In this document: piece after piece, positions 25,314-35,024 of the stretch | Layout of the letters: each line of letters starts with the position of its first letter | Position numbering within the stretch: position 1 is the first letter of the stretch | DNA from: Bin80 sp965207565 | GTDB lineage: Bacteria > Bacteroidota > Rhodothermia > Rhodothermales > Bin80 | Length of the DNA stretch: 64,000 bases | Reading direction: 5' to 3' | Assembly (NCBI GenBank): GCA_965207565.1 | Contig: CBDBMQ010000015.1 | Span: forward strand, 1-64,000 | Notes under the pieces: generated by a model | Databases searched by the model: none | Told to the model about the DNA's origin: nothing | The model's input: only the letters and a program-made list of their open reading frames with translations | Program-made: the position numbers and the translations under genes

Positions 25314-26768
25314 TTACAGCCACGAACTCTGATGCTCGCCGATGTGAAGCTGAACGGTTTTGAGTTCGGTAAACTCATCTGTCGAGAAGCGGCCCAATTC
25401 ACGTCCGAGCCCACTATCTCGATAACCACCAAAAGGGAGCTCAGCGTGCCCCTCCATGAAACAATTGATCCAAACCGTCCCTGCACGAACGTTACGACTC
25501 ACTTCAAAGGCGGTATCCACATTTGAAGTCCACAGGCCGGCGCTCAGTCCATAGAGAGTGTCGTTGGCAATCTGGATTGCCTCCTCGGTTGTCTTGAATG
25601 TCAGGATTGACAGTACTGGCCCGAAGATCTCTTCCCGTGCAATTGGCATCTCAGGTATCACACCATCGAATATAGTAGGTTCAAAAAACCGTCCATTTAG
25701 AGTTGGGATCCTGTTTCCACCGATCCGAAGCCGCGCACCAAGATCGGTACCACTCTGCACATATTGATGAATTTTTTCAAGTTGCGGTTCATTGATGATC
25801 GCTCCGACTTTAACATCTTCGGCCAGCGGGTCTCCAACAGGCACAGTGCGTGCCAATTCAAGGACACGTTCGGTAAACTCTTCTGCAATGCTTTCCTGCA
25901 GCAGGAGGCGGCTGCCACTGTTGCAGCATTCTCCCATATTGAAGTATACCCCGAACACTACGGGATCCAGTGCCGCATCTAAATCCGCATCTGCAAAGAT
26001 GATATGGGGGTTCTTTCCACCTAGCTCCAGTGAGCATCGTTTGAGGTTTTTTCCAGCGGCGGCAGCGACTTTACGCCCAACTGCGGTTGAGCCAGTGAAT
26101 GAAATCACATCAACATTCTTGTGCTCGGCAAGGCTTGCGCCAACCGGATCCCCAAACCCGGTGACAATATTAATCACCCCGGAAGGAACGCCGGCTTCAT
26201 GTGCTAACGAAGCCAGTTTCAGGGTTGTGCCCGGAGTCAATTCACTGGGTTTGATGACCGCCGTACAGCCAACTGCGAGCGCAAACGGCAACTTCTGGCT
26301 GATGATCAGGAGCGGAAAATTCCATGGTGTGATCAGTCCCACGACCCCGGCAGGCTCACGTAATACCAGCCCGAGCTTGTTTTCACCGAGGTTATTGTAC
26401 GCTTCTCCTACGGTATGGCGAGCGAGTGTCGCTGCATAGCGCCACAGATCCACGGCAGTTTCCATTTCCCCCTTTGCCTGTGTGATTGGCTTTCCACTTT
26501 CGAGGGTTTCCAGTTTGGCTAGCTCCTCACAGTGGGAATGAATCAGGTCTGCCGTGGCATTCAGAACTTGTGCACGCTCCTGGCCGGACATGCGTGGCCA
26601 GGGACCGGAATCAAACGCTGCGCGTGCAGACTGCACGGCCGTGTGCACATCCTGCTCCGTTCCAAGCGCATAGTCATCCACCGTCGTGTCATGTGCGGGG
26701 CTAACCGTGGTAAAGAGGTCTCCTCGCTCACCACGAACGAATTTGCCGCCTATCCAATGTTTTCCCAT
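25314..26768 (-). CDS. NAD(P)-dependent aldehyde dehydrogenase
   Basis: A 484-residue hydrolytic aldehyde dehydrogenase, close in pattern to betaine-aldehyde and gamma-aminobutyraldehyde dehydrogenases. The cofactor site is TPWNFPLL, FTGSTAVG; the general base is E248 in SLELGGKNPH and the nucleophile C282 in GECCNSGSR. EEIFGPVLS and the C-terminal LPFGGYRDSGLGRELG are also present. Its start overlaps the stop of the GMC dehydrogenase as TGATG, and the lipoprotein gene follows after 11 bases. The pairing with a GMC alcohol dehydrogenase suggests successive oxidation of an alcohol to aldehyde to acid, as in choline to betaine, but the substrate is inferred only. Confidence 0.9.
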   Translation of the reverse strand: MGKHWIGGKFVRGERGDLFTTVSPAHDTTVDDYALGTEQDVHTAVQSARAAFDSGPWPRMSGQERAQVLNATADLIHSHCEELAKLETLESGKPITQAKGEMETAVDLWRYAATLARHTVGEAYNNLGENKLGLVLREPAGVVGLITPWNFPLLIISQKLPFALAVGCTAVIKPSELTPGTTLKLASLAHEAGVPSGVINIVTGFGDPVGASLAEHKNVDVISFTGSTAVGRKVAAAAGKNLKRCSLELGGKNPHIIFADADLDAALDPVVFGVYFNMGECCNSGSRLLLQESIAEEFTERVLELARTVPVGDPLAEDVKVGAIINEPQLEKIHQYVQSGTDLGARLRIGGNRIPTLNGRFFEPTIFDGVIPEMPIAREEIFGPVLSILTFKTTEEAIQIANDTLYGLSAGLWTSNVDTAFEVSRNVRAGTVWINCFMEGHAELPFGGYRDSGLGRELGRFSTDEFTELKTVQLHIGEHQSSWL

Positions 26769-28364
26769 CAGGTTTCTCCTTTGATCATCGCTGCTCCTTT
26801 TTCACCGATCATGATTGAAGTAGCTTGTGTATTGCCGCTAATTAAGCGAGGCATGATGGATGCATCAATCACACGCAGGGATTCGACACCGTGAACAGAG
26901 AGTTGCAAATCTACAACAGCTTGGTCATCCGTTCCCATTTTACAGGATCCTACAGGATGGTAATCATTTTTTGACCACTTTCGAATGTAGGCTTTGATGT
27001 CTTCATCATTTTTGCGCTTCCGAGCCCGGTAGCATTTCCCGGGAGATATATTGTTGAAAAGAGGGGGCAGACAAGATGCGTCTTCCCCATTTGAATCCTT
27101 CCATTGATACTTTGAGATCATAGGGATGATCAAGAAAATTTGGATCAATGGCAGGGTCTTCCATTGGATCATTGCTGCGCAGCGTGAGAGATCCAACACT
27201 GCGTGGACGCAGATTACAGGTATTGATCGTAAGGCCATGACCTTTAATGGACATACGGCCATGATCGACCACATACGCGGGCAGACAATGGATTTGGATG
27301 TCTGGAGAGCGAATCTCGGGGGAGCTTTTCAGGAAGCATCCGGCTTCGCATACCGATGCCGTGACCGGCCCCGTTTTATATAACAAATACTGGATGCCGT
27401 GCAAAATTGCACGGTTCCATCGGTCATGTCCGTTGTAGCTGACCGGCTTGCTGGATTCTGCTGCCAGGTACACATCCATATGGTCCTGGAAATTTTTCCC
27501 CACTCCCGGTAGATCATGCTCGACTTGAATTCCAAGGGGTTTCAACTCATCTGCCGGCCCAATTCCGGAGAGCAATAGAAGCTTTGGAGAGTTCACCGCC
27601 CCTCCGCTCAGGATGACCTCTCGTTCGGCATGGACCCGGACTTTGGCTTTATTTTTGGCATATTCAATTCCGATTGCCTGTCCATTCTCAAGAAGGATGC
27701 ATGTTGCCACTGCGCGGGTCAGGATCGTAAGATTGGGCTTTTGAGGCCGCAGGAATGCAGTAGCTGCACTTTCTCTGCGCACATTGCGCTGCGTCACCTG
27801 GTAATAGCTTACCCCTGATTGGCGTGCACCATTCAAGTCGGGGTTATAACGAATTCCCATTTCCTGTGCTGATCGCACAAATGCGCGGGATAATGGGTTC
27901 GACTGTACCTGATCCGCCACATTGAGTGGGCCGCCACGCCCATGATATTCGTCGACAAGTCGTTCGTTGTTTTCGGATTTTTTGAAATAGGGAAGAACAT
28001 CATCATATCCCCATCCCTGGCAGCCCAGGTCACGCCATTCTTCATAATCCAGGCGGTGTCCTCGAATATAGATCATCGCGTTAATGGATGTACTTCCACC
28101 GAGCGTCCGTCCTTGTGGATAGTGCATCTCACGATGATTCAGGTGTTTTTGAGGGACGGTTTTGAAGCACCAATTCACATTTTCCCCCGTCAACTTGGCA
28201 AAGCCCGCCGGCATATGAATCAGGGGAGACTTGTCTGGAGGGCCTGCTTCAAGCAATAATACCCGAACATTCGGATCTTCAGCAAGACGGTGAGCGACAA
28301 CACATCCAGCTGCTCCCGCCCCCACGATTACATAATCAAATGATTCGGTCAAGGTCTTCATCAA
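26768..28364 (-). pseudogene. choline dehydrogenase-like GMC oxidoreductase with one frameshift
   Basis: The ATG at 28364 opens a GMC flavoenzyme with the FAD fold DYVIVGAGAAGCVVAHRLAED, LLLEAGPPDKSP and the GMC signature PQGRTLGGSTSINAMIYIRG. The frame stops at 27006 after MLPGSEAQK. A one-base change in the AAAAA run at about 27010-27014 restores the reading NDEDIKAYIRKWSKNDYHPVGSCKMG and GVESLRVIDASIMPRLISGNTQA, ending at 26768. The C-terminal part holds the catalytic histidine, so the short product would be inactive. As joined the protein is about 531 residues, normal for choline and alcohol dehydrogenases of this type. It overlaps the enoyl-CoA hydratase gene (ATGA) and the aldehyde dehydrogenase (TGATG). 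A sequencing error in the homopolymer is possible because the rest of the operon is intact. Confidence 0.85.
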
Positions 28365-29119
28365 TCCCCTCTATATTCTGGATCTCTTCGCTCCAAGAAG
28401 CTATTCACGCCTTCCTGTCCATCGTTTGTATATGCACTGAGGGAGCCAGCGATGGATTCAAGAGGAGCACAATCCCCATCCAGCATCTGTTTTGCAATTT
28501 GTACAGCGACAGGAGCATTCTTGGCAACCGCCCCGGCCAACTCGTAGCACGCAGAGGAGAGCTTATCTAATGGATATACCTCGGTTACCAGCCCCCAGGC
28601 TAATGCTGTTTGTGCGTCAATGGGGCTGCCTGTCAGTACCATTGCCTTGGCCCGGGCAATGCCGATGATTTTGGATAACCGCGCGGTACCGCCCCATCCG
28701 GGGACCGTCGCAATTTTCACTTCCGGCATTGCGAAGGAGGCATTGCTTGCGGCAATACGGATATCACATGCCAGAGCGAGTTCGAGTCCTCCACCGAATG
28801 CGTAGCCATTGAGGAGGGCAATCACCGGTGGTCGCAGATTTGCCAGCCGCTGCAGAATACGTTGCCCCCTCGGAATCCACTGGTTCCACATTCCGAGTGC
28901 ATTTAACGCTGCCCACGCTTTGATATCCGCCCCGGCACAGAAAGCTTTTTCTCCTGTACCTGTGAGAATGACTACGCGAAGATTTTTGTTTGACTCAAGG
29001 GTTGCAAGATGAGTATCAAGTGTTTCCAGCATCGAAGGATCAATCGCATTGCGTTTTTCCGGGCGATTGAGAGTCAATGTTGCTAAGTGCCTTGTAATTT
29101 CAAGTTCAACGTGACTCAT
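28361..29119 (-). CDS. enoyl-CoA hydratase/isomerase family protein
   Basis: A 252-residue crotonase-fold enzyme acting on an acyl-CoA. The two oxyanion segments are CAGADIKAW and NGYAFGGGLELALACD. Both glutamates used for hydration in classical enoyl-CoA hydratases are present, one in GGLELA and one in MPEVK, so hydratase activity is plausible. It overlaps the CoA-transferase stop by four bases (ATGA) and is followed by the GMC gene with the same overlap. In this operon it probably handles the acyl-CoA made by the CoA-transferase. Confidence 0.9.
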   Translation of the reverse strand: MSHVELEITRHLATLTLNRPEKRNAIDPSMLETLDTHLATLESNKNLRVVILTGTGEKAFCAGADIKAWAALNALGMWNQWIPRGQRILQRLANLRPPVIALLNGYAFGGGLELALACDIRIAASNASFAMPEVKIATVPGWGGTARLSKIIGIARAKAMVLTGSPIDAQTALAWGLVTEVYPLDKLSSACYELAGAVAKNAPVAVQIAKQMLDGDCAPLESIAGSLSAYTNDGQEGVNSFLERRDPEYRGD

Positions 29120-30699
29120 TTTTTGGAGGGTAGTTGAAGGTTCATTGATCCGGGGTCGAAGAGCCGCTTATCCATGACTTGCAAGGACGGACTCACTTGA
29201 AGGTCCAAACTGGTTTGTCCAAGCACATCACGTTCCAGGTTAATTCCAGGTGCAATTTCAATGACAGTTAACCCCTCAGGCAATAGCCGTAGTACGCACC
29301 GCTCCGTAATATAGGTGATCTTCTGTCCTAAACGAAGGGCGCGGCTCCCACTAAAAGAAACGTGTTCCACTTCAGGTACGAGCTTTTGTACTTTACCTTC
29401 CTGGAGAATCTTTACCTGGCCTTCTTCAATTGCGAGCCGAAGTCCGCCAGTTGTATAAGTCCCAATAAATACAAGATGGCGCGCATTGGCGGTGATATCA
29501 ATGAATCCCCCTACACCTGCTGTGACATGTGGGCGAGCGGCCAGACGTGAGACATTGACACATCCATGCTGATCAATTTGCATAAAGGACAAAAGGCTGC
29601 GATCAAATCCTCCACCCTGGAAATACGTGAACTGATCGGGCGATCCAAGAATCGCCTGAGCACCGGATGCACATCCAAACTGAAAATCCAGAAGTGGCAT
29701 CCCTCCGACAGCCCCTTGTTCAATCACCCAGGTCACAGCCTCCGACAGCCCTTCCTCTAAAAGAATACGGGGGACTTGTGCGGATACGCCAAACCCTAGG
29801 TTGACCGCATCTTTTTGGCATAACTCCATGGCTGCACGGCGGGCCATGGGTTTATAGGGCCCCCAGGGCATGAGGTCATAAATTTTCCCATCGGGGGAAA
29901 ATTCTCCACTGATGGTCGGATCATATTCTGTATTCGTGGTCTGCATCTGATCCGGCGCAGTGACCACATAATCAACTACGATTCCAGGTACCTGGACATC
30001 CTGGGGTTTGAGTTTGCCTGATTTCACGACACGTTTGACCTGCGCGATGACAATTCCACCATTATTATGAGCGGCCAGCGCCTGATCATAAATACCCAAG
30101 CTACTCCCCTCGTGCTCAGTAGTAATGTTGCCATGCTCATCTGCGGTGGTTCCACGGATCAGTGCGACATCAACGGGGATTGAGGGATAGAACAGCCACT
30201 CATCTCCCTCAAATGTAACCCTCTTCACGACCTCTGGAGGGCTACAGTCATTCATGCATCCACCTAGAAGGCGAGGATCCACAAAGGTATCCATGCCAAC
30301 CTTTGTCAGGACTCCGGGTCGGTGCGCCGCAGCTTCACGGTGCATGTGATACAAGACTCCACTGGGCAGGTTGTAAGCTTCCACGCGGTTTTCACCGATC
30401 ATCTGCCAGATTTTGGGGGAGGGCATGGATGAGGGGCCACTTGGCAGAGAGCCGGCAATGACACGTTTGAGGAGCCCATCATGGGCGAGGTGATCAATCC
30501 CGGCAATGCCATACATATCTCCGGCAGCGATCGGGTGCAGCGTTGTCAGTCTTCTTGGATGCCCTGAATTAGCAAAGCGTTGACCAATTGCGGCCAGTGT
30601 TGCATCTGGACAGCCCAGGCCGCTTGATGCGCTGACTGTCAGGACTGCATCATCATGAATTTGTTCGGCAGCAGCGGCCAATGAACAGAACTCAGGCAT
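29116..30699 (-). CDS. acyl-CoA:acetate/3-ketoacid CoA-transferase (fused alpha-beta)
   Basis: A 527-residue single-chain CoA-transferase of family I, in which the two subunits found separately in AtoDA are joined. The N-terminal half has SASSGLGCPDATLAAIGQRF and the DPRLLGG segment. The C-terminal half carries the catalytic glutamate in VIEQGAVGGMPLLDFQFG, which forms the glutamyl-CoA thioester. Related proteins activate propionate, lactate or 3-ketoacids by exchange with acetyl-CoA or similar donors. It overlaps the upstream dehydrogenase gene by eight bases and the enoyl-CoA hydratase gene by four. The acid activated in this pathway is unknown. Confidence 0.9.
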   Translation of the reverse strand: MPEFCSLAAAAEQIHDDAVLTVSASSGLGCPDATLAAIGQRFANSGHPRRLTTLHPIAAGDMYGIAGIDHLAHDGLLKRVIAGSLPSGPSSMPSPKIWQMIGENRVEAYNLPSGVLYHMHREAAAHRPGVLTKVGMDTFVDPRLLGGCMNDCSPPEVVKRVTFEGDEWLFYPSIPVDVALIRGTTADEHGNITTEHEGSSLGIYDQALAAHNNGGIVIAQVKRVVKSGKLKPQDVQVPGIVVDYVVTAPDQMQTTNTEYDPTISGEFSPDGKIYDLMPWGPYKPMARRAAMELCQKDAVNLGFGVSAQVPRILLEEGLSEAVTWVIEQGAVGGMPLLDFQFGCASGAQAILGSPDQFTYFQGGGFDRSLLSFMQIDQHGCVNVSRLAARPHVTAGVGGFIDITANARHLVFIGTYTTGGLRLAIEEGQVKILQEGKVQKLVPEVEHVSFSGSRALRLGQKITYITERCVLRLLPEGLTVIEIAPGINLERDVLGQTSLDLQVSPSLQVMDKRLFDPGSMNLQLPSKK

Positions 30700-31696
30700 A
30701 GCTTAGCGCAACTTGTTTGTCTGTCTGTGCCGATTGTTGAACTGCCAGTGCAACTGCAAGCGAGCGAAGCCCATCTTCAGCGGTAGCCGCTGGCTCGCCA
30801 ATTCCCCGAACTGCACGATTAAAACATTCGACCGCCCGCTCGTACAGGTTTACAGGAGGCGGGAGTTCGACTTTTTCCACTTGATTCCCTCTGCGGAGGG
30901 TGATTTCCCCGATGGGTTGCTGGGTCATGACATCCTTGGCAATCAGGGATGCATCGGTGCCATGGACTTCTAGCCCTGTTCCGGCGTGACCAATCACAAA
31001 TGAATCATGAAATTGTGCAAGGACGCCACGCTCAAAACGCATCACCCCCATCACTGTATCATCAATTCCATGTTCTCCAAGCCCTTGGGAAGAGGTGCAA
31101 GCCATGACGGATTCCACTTCATCGTTCAGGATGAATCGAAGTGTGTCCGTATCATGGACAGTGATATCCAAAACCACCCCGGCCCCGGTTGAGGGATCCT
31201 TGATTCGCCACGTTTGCAGATGTGGGGGTAGGAGGACGGCATGAAATACCCGAACTGCCAGGGGATCTCCGATCATACCATCCTGAATAAGTTTGCGGAG
31301 TGTGCGGTGAGTAACTGCATTCCGGAGATGGTGATTGGTTCCCATGACGAGGCCAGCTTTTGAGCAGGCACGTACCATTTGCTTTGCATCTGCGAGTGAG
31401 AGTGCAAGAGGTTTTTCGCAAAGGACATGTTTCTGGGCAGCAGCAGCGGCAAGGGTTTGCGGCTTATGCAATTCATTCGTGGTACTGATATAGACAACAT
31501 CAATGTCTGTATCTGCCAGAAATACGTTGAGGTCCGTATAGATATGATCAATTCCAAACTGTTCTTGAAAGGTTTCTCCACGCTGTTGAGATCGGCTTAG
31601 AATCGCAGTCACCTGGCTATTGGGGCTTGCGTTGATGGCATTGATCATCCATTCCTTTGCAATCGTACTTGCGCCTATAATTCCCCAGTTAATCAT
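30692..31696 (-). CDS. Gfo/Idh/MocA-family NAD(P)-dependent dehydrogenase
   Basis: A 334-residue oxidoreductase, first gene of the catabolic operon. The Rossmann start is WGIIGASTIAKEWM and the family signature CEKPLALS lies near residue 94-101. The substrate domain includes MGTNHHLRN, VVLDITVHDTDTLRF, with the histidine-bearing DxxxHxxD pattern used for catalysis in inositol and glucose-fructose dehydrogenases. Such enzymes oxidise sugar, inositol or related cyclic hydroxyl groups. Together with the sugar-type ABC importer at the far end of the operon this suggests a carbohydrate-like substrate. The ATG at 31696 has no strong Shine-Dalgarno sequence, usual for this phylum. Confidence 0.9.
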   Translation of the reverse strand: MINWGIIGASTIAKEWMINAINASPNSQVTAILSRSQQRGETFQEQFGIDHIYTDLNVFLADTDIDVVYISTTNELHKPQTLAAAAAQKHVLCEKPLALSLADAKQMVRACSKAGLVMGTNHHLRNAVTHRTLRKLIQDGMIGDPLAVRVFHAVLLPPHLQTWRIKDPSTGAGVVLDITVHDTDTLRFILNDEVESVMACTSSQGLGEHGIDDTVMGVMRFERGVLAQFHDSFVIGHAGTGLEVHGTDASLIAKDVMTQQPIGEITLRRGNQVEKVELPPPVNLYERAVECFNRAVRGIGEPAATAEDGLRSLAVALAVQQSAQTDKQVALSYA

Positions 31697-31727
31697 AATT
31701 CTGAATCGGATCGTCTATGAACGTAAG

Positions 31728-31735
31728 CAAATTTA
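31728..31735 (-). promoter_or_regulatory. candidate Bacteroidota-type -7 promoter element of the catabolic operon
   Basis: Read on the minus strand the octamer is TAAATTTG, which fits the TAnnTTTG -7 element known from Bacteroidota, 32 bases before the start codon of the first operon gene. No convincing -33 TTTG element is seen at the right distance, so this is a weak call. Confidence 0.3.
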
Positions 31736-32406
31736 ACTAGTCCGTTGGAATTAACCTATTTGGGTATTTGGTCTGGTCAGGTGTATCCAAATGCCTTGTC
31801 TACTTCAAGTAATATGTCCGTCTAAAATATTCTACAGGGACTAGCTCAAGGCCTGATGTGACCTCAGGTAATACGACATTGACAGAACATATACTTCTGG
31901 AGTTGCTGTCAGGCAACCGCATCAAACAAACCCGCCACTTCCAGGTGGAGCAACTTAATAGTTCTAGGAATGGATACTGGATTATTGGTGACGATGCGCT
32001 GGTGAATTTTCCCGATTTCCGAGATGGTCTACAAACGACCAAAAAGCTAAATAACTTTGAAACTGGTGAGGATATCAAAGGAGAGTGATCCCAGAAGTAC
32101 TTATCTGCTCCAGTCTATATCACCTCTCAACTGATCTTGTTTGTGTTGAGCAATCTGGACTGCGGAGAGCCAGAAATGGTGTCATATGGCAAAAATCTAT
32201 TCTATCTACCCAATCCAACTCCTCAAGTGCAGCGTCATTAAACTACAGATCTCTGGCATTTCTCGTTTGTGGAGGGAATTATACGTTTGAGCCCATAAAA
32301 TTCATGATGAATAATATGGGTAGATTTCGTCTGGGGGAGAGTTGTCTGGGCAAAAAATGTACAGAGAGTTGGAACATTGTCAGTGGCTTTCCGTACATCT
32401 GATGTC

Positions 32407-32632
32407 GTTGCCCGTGCTATTGGGCAACCTACTAGGGGGCCCCTGAGGGGGCCCTTGCTATTTGTCCATTTCCTTTCCTGTCGACGCACCGATAAAGACG
32501 GCAACACGGCCCATACGGATAAAACAATTAAGGGGATCCCGGCAGGGATCCCCCCTCCTTTTGTTTGGGCCTCTCTGCATGGAGGCCCCCTTTGTGTTTG
32601 GGCCTCTCTGCACGGAGGCCCCCTTTGTGTTG
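32407..32632. repeat. cluster of five GC-rich hairpins including a 33-bp tandem duplication
   Basis: Five perfect inverted repeats follow one another. GTTGCCC/GGGCAAC is at 32407-32428, GGGCCCC/GGGGCCC at 32437-32454 and GGGGATCCC/GGGATCCCC at 32532-32553. GGGCCTC/GAGGCCC occurs twice, at 32567-32588 and 32600-32621. The last two belong to a 33-bp unit repeated in tandem (32567-32599 and 32600-32632) with two mismatches. The last three hairpins are each followed by a T-rich tail (CTCCTTTTGTTT, CCTTTGTGTTT), so on the plus strand they resemble intrinsic terminators. The structures are seen; terminator or mobile-palindrome function is inferred. Confidence 0.8.
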
Positions 32633-33256
32633 TCCAACGCAGTAGTAAGGCGGGACAACACAACTTGTATGTATGTCTAATAAAATGTTCCCGACAATTT
32701 ATCACTCCGAAATGTGCTACTCTGCACGAGAAATGGATTCCGTCATTATCAGCACAAAACTCTAATCTGACCGCGGCAGAGTATAAACAATTCCGTACTC
32801 TATTGCGGCACAGAATGCAAGGCCTTTATGTCACATGCATCTTGATCATCCCAATAGTGTTATCAGTACAGCATATGCCTATTTCCTGCCGGATTCAGGA
32901 TCTATACGCAGCGTATTCCATTCATTATCTCCACTAGCTATTAATTGTCTAGGTTGGCCGTGTTTTTATCGATTCAGTGTTTTCGGTTAGCTTCATCTCT
33001 TAATGCTGGTCTTGAGGACTGGATGCATTCGGTCCCGCTTCGTGCGCTGTCCCTTTAAGAAAATTTGGGCCCCGGTCCAGAATGGTTGACGGGAACATGA
33101 ATGTTGGATAAAGACAATGGCATTGCGAGTATAAGCGTCTACTTTGCAGTTGTGTTAATTGCGAAACAAGGCCTGTAGATAAGTTTGTCGGGTTCTGATT
33201 CATTTTCTTAGATATTTCTGCGAGATACAATCCAAGCATCTTTCCTGGAAACACAT

Positions 33257-34009
33257 ATGAACATTGCCGTTTGTGTGAAACAGACCGCTGATACCGAGTC
33301 AAGGCCGAGACTGAGTGCTGATCAGTCCCATGTGACAGATGAAGGGTTAGTTTGGATTATTAACCCTCATGATGAGTCTGCCATTGAAAATAGCTATCCG
33401 GCTGCGGGATCAGTGTGGAGGTTCAGTTACGCTGATTGCCCTTGGGCCTGATCGGGTAGAAAGCTCTCTGAGGCAGGGCTTAGCGATGGGAGCGGATCAG
33501 GCCGTCCATCTTCAGTGTGATGCAATGCCGGATGATTCATTCATTGTAGCAGATGTACTTGCAGATTGTATTCGAGAGCATGGTTTTGACTTGGTTATGA
33601 CGGGGGAGGTTGCGATTGATGGGGCAGGGGGACAAGTACCTCAGAGGCTGGGAATCCTGCTTGACTGGCCATGTGTGGACGGGTGTGGAAGAATTGAACA
33701 TTGGACTCTGGGGAATTGACGGCCAGGCATCCGGTTGAGCAGGGCGACGAAATTCATACCTGTAAGCTCCCTGCGGTGATCGGAGTGAATCGGCGAATCG
33801 GTGAACCGAGGTATCCATCCTTCAAGGGCATCATGAAAGCAAAGCGGAAGTCAATTGAGAAAGAGGCAGTTGCGCTGGAGTCTGCTCAACTCCATATTGA
33901 ATCGTTGGAATTGTCCGCATCACGGTCAGAAGGTAAGATCCTGGTATACGAAGATGGGGTAGCAGCCCAAATCATAACTCTTTTGCGTGAAAAGTCGAAG
34001 GTTATCTGA
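33257..34009 (+). pseudogene. etfB: electron transfer flavoprotein beta subunit, frameshifted
   Basis: Three frames together give a near full-length EtfB of about 250 residues, the subunit that with EtfA passes electrons from acyl-CoA and related dehydrogenases to the quinone pool. The first frame reads MNIAVCVKQTADTESRP to WIINPHDESAIE. After a shift near 33390 comes IRLRDQCGGSVTLIALGPDRVESSLRQGLAMGADQAVHL, then DLVMTGEVAIDGAGGQVPQRLGILLDWP with the AMP-binding region. After a second disturbed point near 33690-33715 the frame ends with LPAVIGVNRRIGEPRYPSFKGIMKAKRKSIE, the family's recognition-loop region. The gene lies directly upstream of etfA, eleven bases apart. No intact copy is in this window. 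Confidence 0.85.
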
Positions 34010-34019
34010 GGAAATAGTC

Positions 34020-34974
34020 ATGTCCAAGATTCTGGTGATCGCAGAAACAAGTGGTTCGGATTTGACGGTTTCTACCCTGGAAGTGTGTCAGGCGGCCTCT
34101 ATACTCTCTACCTCTCTGGGCGAGAATTGGAAGATACTTGTTCATGATTGCGCGGTGGAGGCTGCTGGCAAGGTTGCTCCTGAGGTGGTGCCATTTTCAT
34201 TGAGTGAGGATACCCATCAGGGAGCAGAGCTTGTGGCTTCAATTGCAGCACAGGTTGCAAAATCGGCTGATGTGGTCGTGATGGCTGCAACAAGTACAGG
34301 AAAAGATGTGATGGGCCGATTAGCCCAGCGTCTTTCGGCTGCCTTGGCTCAGGACTGCATGGGATTTGAGGTGGCCTCCAATGAGATTGTATTCAAGCGT
34401 GCATTGTATGGAGGCAAGGTAATCGCCGGGGTAAAGCTATTAGGAAAGCCCATGTTGGCAAGCTTTCGGCCCAGATCATTCACATCAATTGCTCAGTCAG
34501 GCGGGTTTGCTGAGGTGGTAGCGCATACAGTCAACAGCGTTACCCCCAGAACGAATATCAACCTTCAGGCCAAGGCAGGAAGTAAGCGCCCTGATGTAAC
34601 CGACGCGTCGATCGTAGTGAGTGGGGGCAGAGGTTTGCAAGGCCCAGAGAACTGGTCTATACTCGAAGATCTTCTGGATGCACTTGGCCCGAATGCTGCC
34701 TTGGCCTGTTCACGTCCGGTGAGTGATGATCATTGGCGGCCTCACAGCGGAACATGTGGGGCAAACCGGTCGTGCCATTGCTCCAGACCTATATATTGCC
34801 GTTGGGATTTCGGGGGCGACGCAGCATGTAGCTGGCATTGCGGGGTCCAAGTGTGTTCTTGCCATTAACAAGGATCTGGATGCCCCGATTTTCAAGGTTG
34901 CCGACTACGGTATTGTTGGAGACTTATTTGAGGTCGTTCCTGCTCTTGCGGCTGCCATTCGGAATGCAGTGTAG
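34020..34974 (+). pseudogene. etfA: electron transfer flavoprotein alpha subunit, one frameshift
   Basis: The ATG at 34020 follows a good GAGG ribosome site and opens SKILVIAETSGSDLTVSTLEV. The frame continues through ATSTGKDVMGRLAQRLSAALAQD and RPRSFTSIAQSGGFAEVV to VVSGGRGLQGPENW and SRPVSDDHWRPHS. A one-base insertion near 34747 breaks the FAD-binding domain. The next frame completes it with EHVGQTGRAIAPDLYIAVGISGATQHVAGIAGSK, INKDLDAPIF and ADYGIVGDLFEVVPAL, ending at 34974. Without repair the product lacks the FAD-binding C-terminus. It pairs with the damaged etfB just upstream, so the complex is probably not made from this locus. Confidence 0.88.
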
Positions 34975-35024
34975 TCCGATCCAGGGTGCGTCCCTTGGGT
35001 TGCGTCGATTGTAGCAAAAACCAA

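Larger units (their letters stand above)
31697..33256. other. 1.56-kb stretch without convincing genes
   Basis: Several short frames exist on both strands (for example 31858-32088 plus, 31800-32078 minus) but none shows a recognisable domain, conserved motif or good start, and the two strands contradict each other. The middle of the stretch (32407-32632) is occupied by an array of palindromes described separately; the longer frames across it are simple consequences of the repeats. The rest looks like unconstrained spacer or unrecognisable gene remains between the catabolic operon and the decayed etf genes. Confidence 0.5.

Noticed and set aside
26768..27274. Separate 168-codon gene before the aldehyde dehydrogenase
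   Set aside because: Its C-terminal half is the GMC signature of the upstream dehydrogenase read after a frameshift; the N-terminal half is the out-of-frame shadow of that gene.
31800..32088. Overlapping frames on both strands after the catabolic operon promoter
   Set aside because: Neither has a domain, a good start or a neighbour relation; at most one could be real and nothing decides between them.
32377..32937. 186-codon plus-strand frame with repeated glycine/proline-rich peptide segments
   Set aside because: The repeats in the peptide come from the tandem palindromes; outside them the frame has no protein-like pattern.
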